This document shows, one piece after another, positions 38,279 to 39,875 of a stretch of 39,875 nt of DNA. The notes under the pieces are model-generated. The model did no database searches and was not told the DNA's origin. It saw nothing but the letters and a program-made list of their open reading frames with translations. This DNA comes from Branchiostoma floridae (Eukaryota; Chordata; Leptocardii; Amphioxiformes; Branchiostomatidae): positions 16,728,525 through 16,768,399 of the forward strand of contig NC_049995.1 in NCBI RefSeq assembly GCF_000003815.2, read 5' to 3'. Position numbers and translations under genes: made by a program. How positions within the stretch are numbered: the stretch's first letter is position 1; each line of letters opens with the position of its first letter.

Positions 38279-39875
38279 CTAGAACAGGATCTTAAAGTAC
38301 TCCTTGGACAGCTTGGCTCGCAGGTAGTCAATGAAGGAGTGGATCTGACACAGTCCAAACAGTTATATCATAGTCAAACACTAGAACAGGATCTCAAAGT
38401 ACTCCTTGGACAGCTTGGCTCGCAGGTAGTCAATGAAGGAGTGGATCTGACACAGTCCAAACACACCAAGGGCTTGGAGAAACATGGTTCAAACAGTTAT
38501 ATCATAGTCAAACACACCCAGGGCCTGGAGAAACATGGTTCAAACAGTTATATCATAGTCAAACACACCCAGGGCCTGGAGAAACATGGTTCAAACAGTT
38601 ATATCATAGTCAAACACACCAAGGGCCTGGGAAACATGGTTCAAACAGTTATATCATAGTCAAACACACCCAGGGCCTGGAGAAACATGGTTCAAACAGT
38701 TATATCATAGTCAAACACACCAAGGGCCTGGGAAACATGGTTCAAACAGTTATATCATAGTCAAACACACCCAGGGCCTGGAGAAACATGGTTCAAACAG
38801 TTATATCAGAGTCATACACACCCAGGGCCTGGAGAAACATGGTTCAAACAGTTATATCATAGTCAAACACACCCAGGGCCTGGAGAAACATGGTTCAAAC
38901 AGTTATATCATAGTCAAACACTCCCAGGGCCTGGAGAAACATGGTTCAAACAGTTATATCATAGTCAAACACACCCAGGGCCTGGAGAAACATGATTCAA
39001 ACAGTTATATCATAGTCAAACACACCCAGGGCCTGGAGAAACATGGTTCAAACAGTTATATCATAGTCAAACACTCCCAGGGCCTGGAGAAACATGGTTC
39101 AAACAGTTATATCATAGTCAAACACACCCAGGGCCTGGAGAAACATGGTTCAAACAGTTATATCATAGTCAAACACACCAAGGGCCTGGGAAACATGGTT
39201 CAAACAGTTATATCATAGTCAAACACACCCAGGGCCTGGAGAAACATGGTTCAAACAGTTATATCATAGTCAAACACACCCAGGGCCTGGAGAAACATGA
39301 TTCAAACAGTTATATCATAGTCAAACACACCCAGGGCCTGGAGAAACATGGTTCAAACAGTTATATCATAGTCAAACACACCAAGGGCCTGGGAAACATG
39401 GTTCAAACAGTTATATCATAGTCAAACACACCCAGGGCCTGGAGGAACATGGTTCAAACATAGTTATATCATAGTCAAACACTAGAACAGGATCTCAAAG
39501 TACTCCTTGGACAGTTTGGCTCGCAGGTAGTCGATAAAGGAGTGGATCTGACACAGGCCAAACACACCCAGGGCCTGGAGAAACATGGTTCAAACAGTTA
39601 TATCATAGTCAAACACACCCAGGGCCTGGAGAAACATGGTTCAAACAGTTATATCATAGTCAAACACACCCAGGGCCTGGAGAAACATGATTCAAACAGT
39701 TATATCATAGTCAAACACACCCAGGGCCTGGAGAAACATGGTTCAAACAGTTATATCATAGTCAAACACACCCAGGGCCTGGAGAAACATGATTCAAACA
39801 GTTATATCATAGTCAAACACACCCAGGGCCTGGAGAAACATGGTTCAAACAGTTATATCATAGTCAAACACACCC
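38279..39875 (-). repeat. 51-bp minisatellite made of an STT3A 3' splice site, with longer exon-bearing units
   Basis: From about 38460 to the window end about 27 units of 50-51 bp repeat. On the minus strand each has ACTATGATATAACTG (possible branch site), CATGTTTCTCCAG (acceptor) and GCCCTGGGTGTGTTTG, the first 16 bases of exon 38081-38237. Variants include a 50-bp form (CAAGGGCCTGGGAAAC). Three longer units, around 38282-38358, 38383-38474 and 39484-39578, carry about 70-95 bases of the exon ([15 protein letters not shown] to EILF) and then break to intron sequence. The true exon lies downstream of all of them in the transcript. The array continues past the window. Confidence 0.92.

Noticed and set aside
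38339-38659. Plus-strand ORF with a perfect 17-residue repeat
   Set aside because: The 51-bp minisatellite is a multiple of three, so any stop-free frame gives a repeat peptide. The parent sequence is a minus-strand splice junction.

Overview
The window looks like nuclear DNA of an invertebrate deuterostome, most probably an amphioxus (Branchiostoma). This is an inference from four things: a spliced STT3A gene, a large C2H2 zinc-finger gene, tRNA-derived SINEs of a type I associate with amphioxus, and minisatellites that straddle exon-intron borders. No species-level marker was searched. Three runs of N (17155-17254, 35193-35344, 37095-37595) show it is a draft scaffold.

Layout. 1-3230: 3' part of a long LINE with an 899-codon open frame (reverse transcriptase, C-terminal CCHC), an AATAAA signal and a poly(A) tail. 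3240-5880: a satellite of about 435 bp, itself a dimer of related halves, decaying into about 130-bp units and interrupted by a small foldback element. 5880-21840: gene-poor and repeat-rich, with SINE pieces, foldback MITEs, low-copy tandem repeats, CTGT/TCTC microsatellites and one coding-like remnant near 7.2-7.5 kb. 21840-28222, minus strand: likely 3' untranslated region and one intact coding exon of a 1467-residue zinc-finger protein with 22 fingers, mostly in repeated triplets. 28225-31960: intergenic DNA with a SINE, a CA microsatellite and a 382-bp foldback element. 31970-38237, minus strand: the C-terminal half of STT3A, the catalytic subunit of oligosaccharyltransferase, over ten exon positions. 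From about 38280 to the window end: a 51-bp minisatellite derived from the 3' splice site of one of those exons.

The two genes share a strand but show no functional link. STT3A carries out N-glycosylation at the ER membrane; the zinc-finger protein is probably a nuclear DNA-binding factor.

The most interesting structure is inside STT3A. Four separate tandem duplications each involve a splice junction: a 51-bp array of repeated 3' splice sites, a 147-bp array of acceptor plus the first 90 bp of an exon that stays open in frame, a duplicated 66-nt exon with altered sequence, and a 116-bp copy of the WWDYG-exon end that has picked up two stop codons. A hAT-like insertion with an 8-bp target duplication splits one unit of the 147-bp array.
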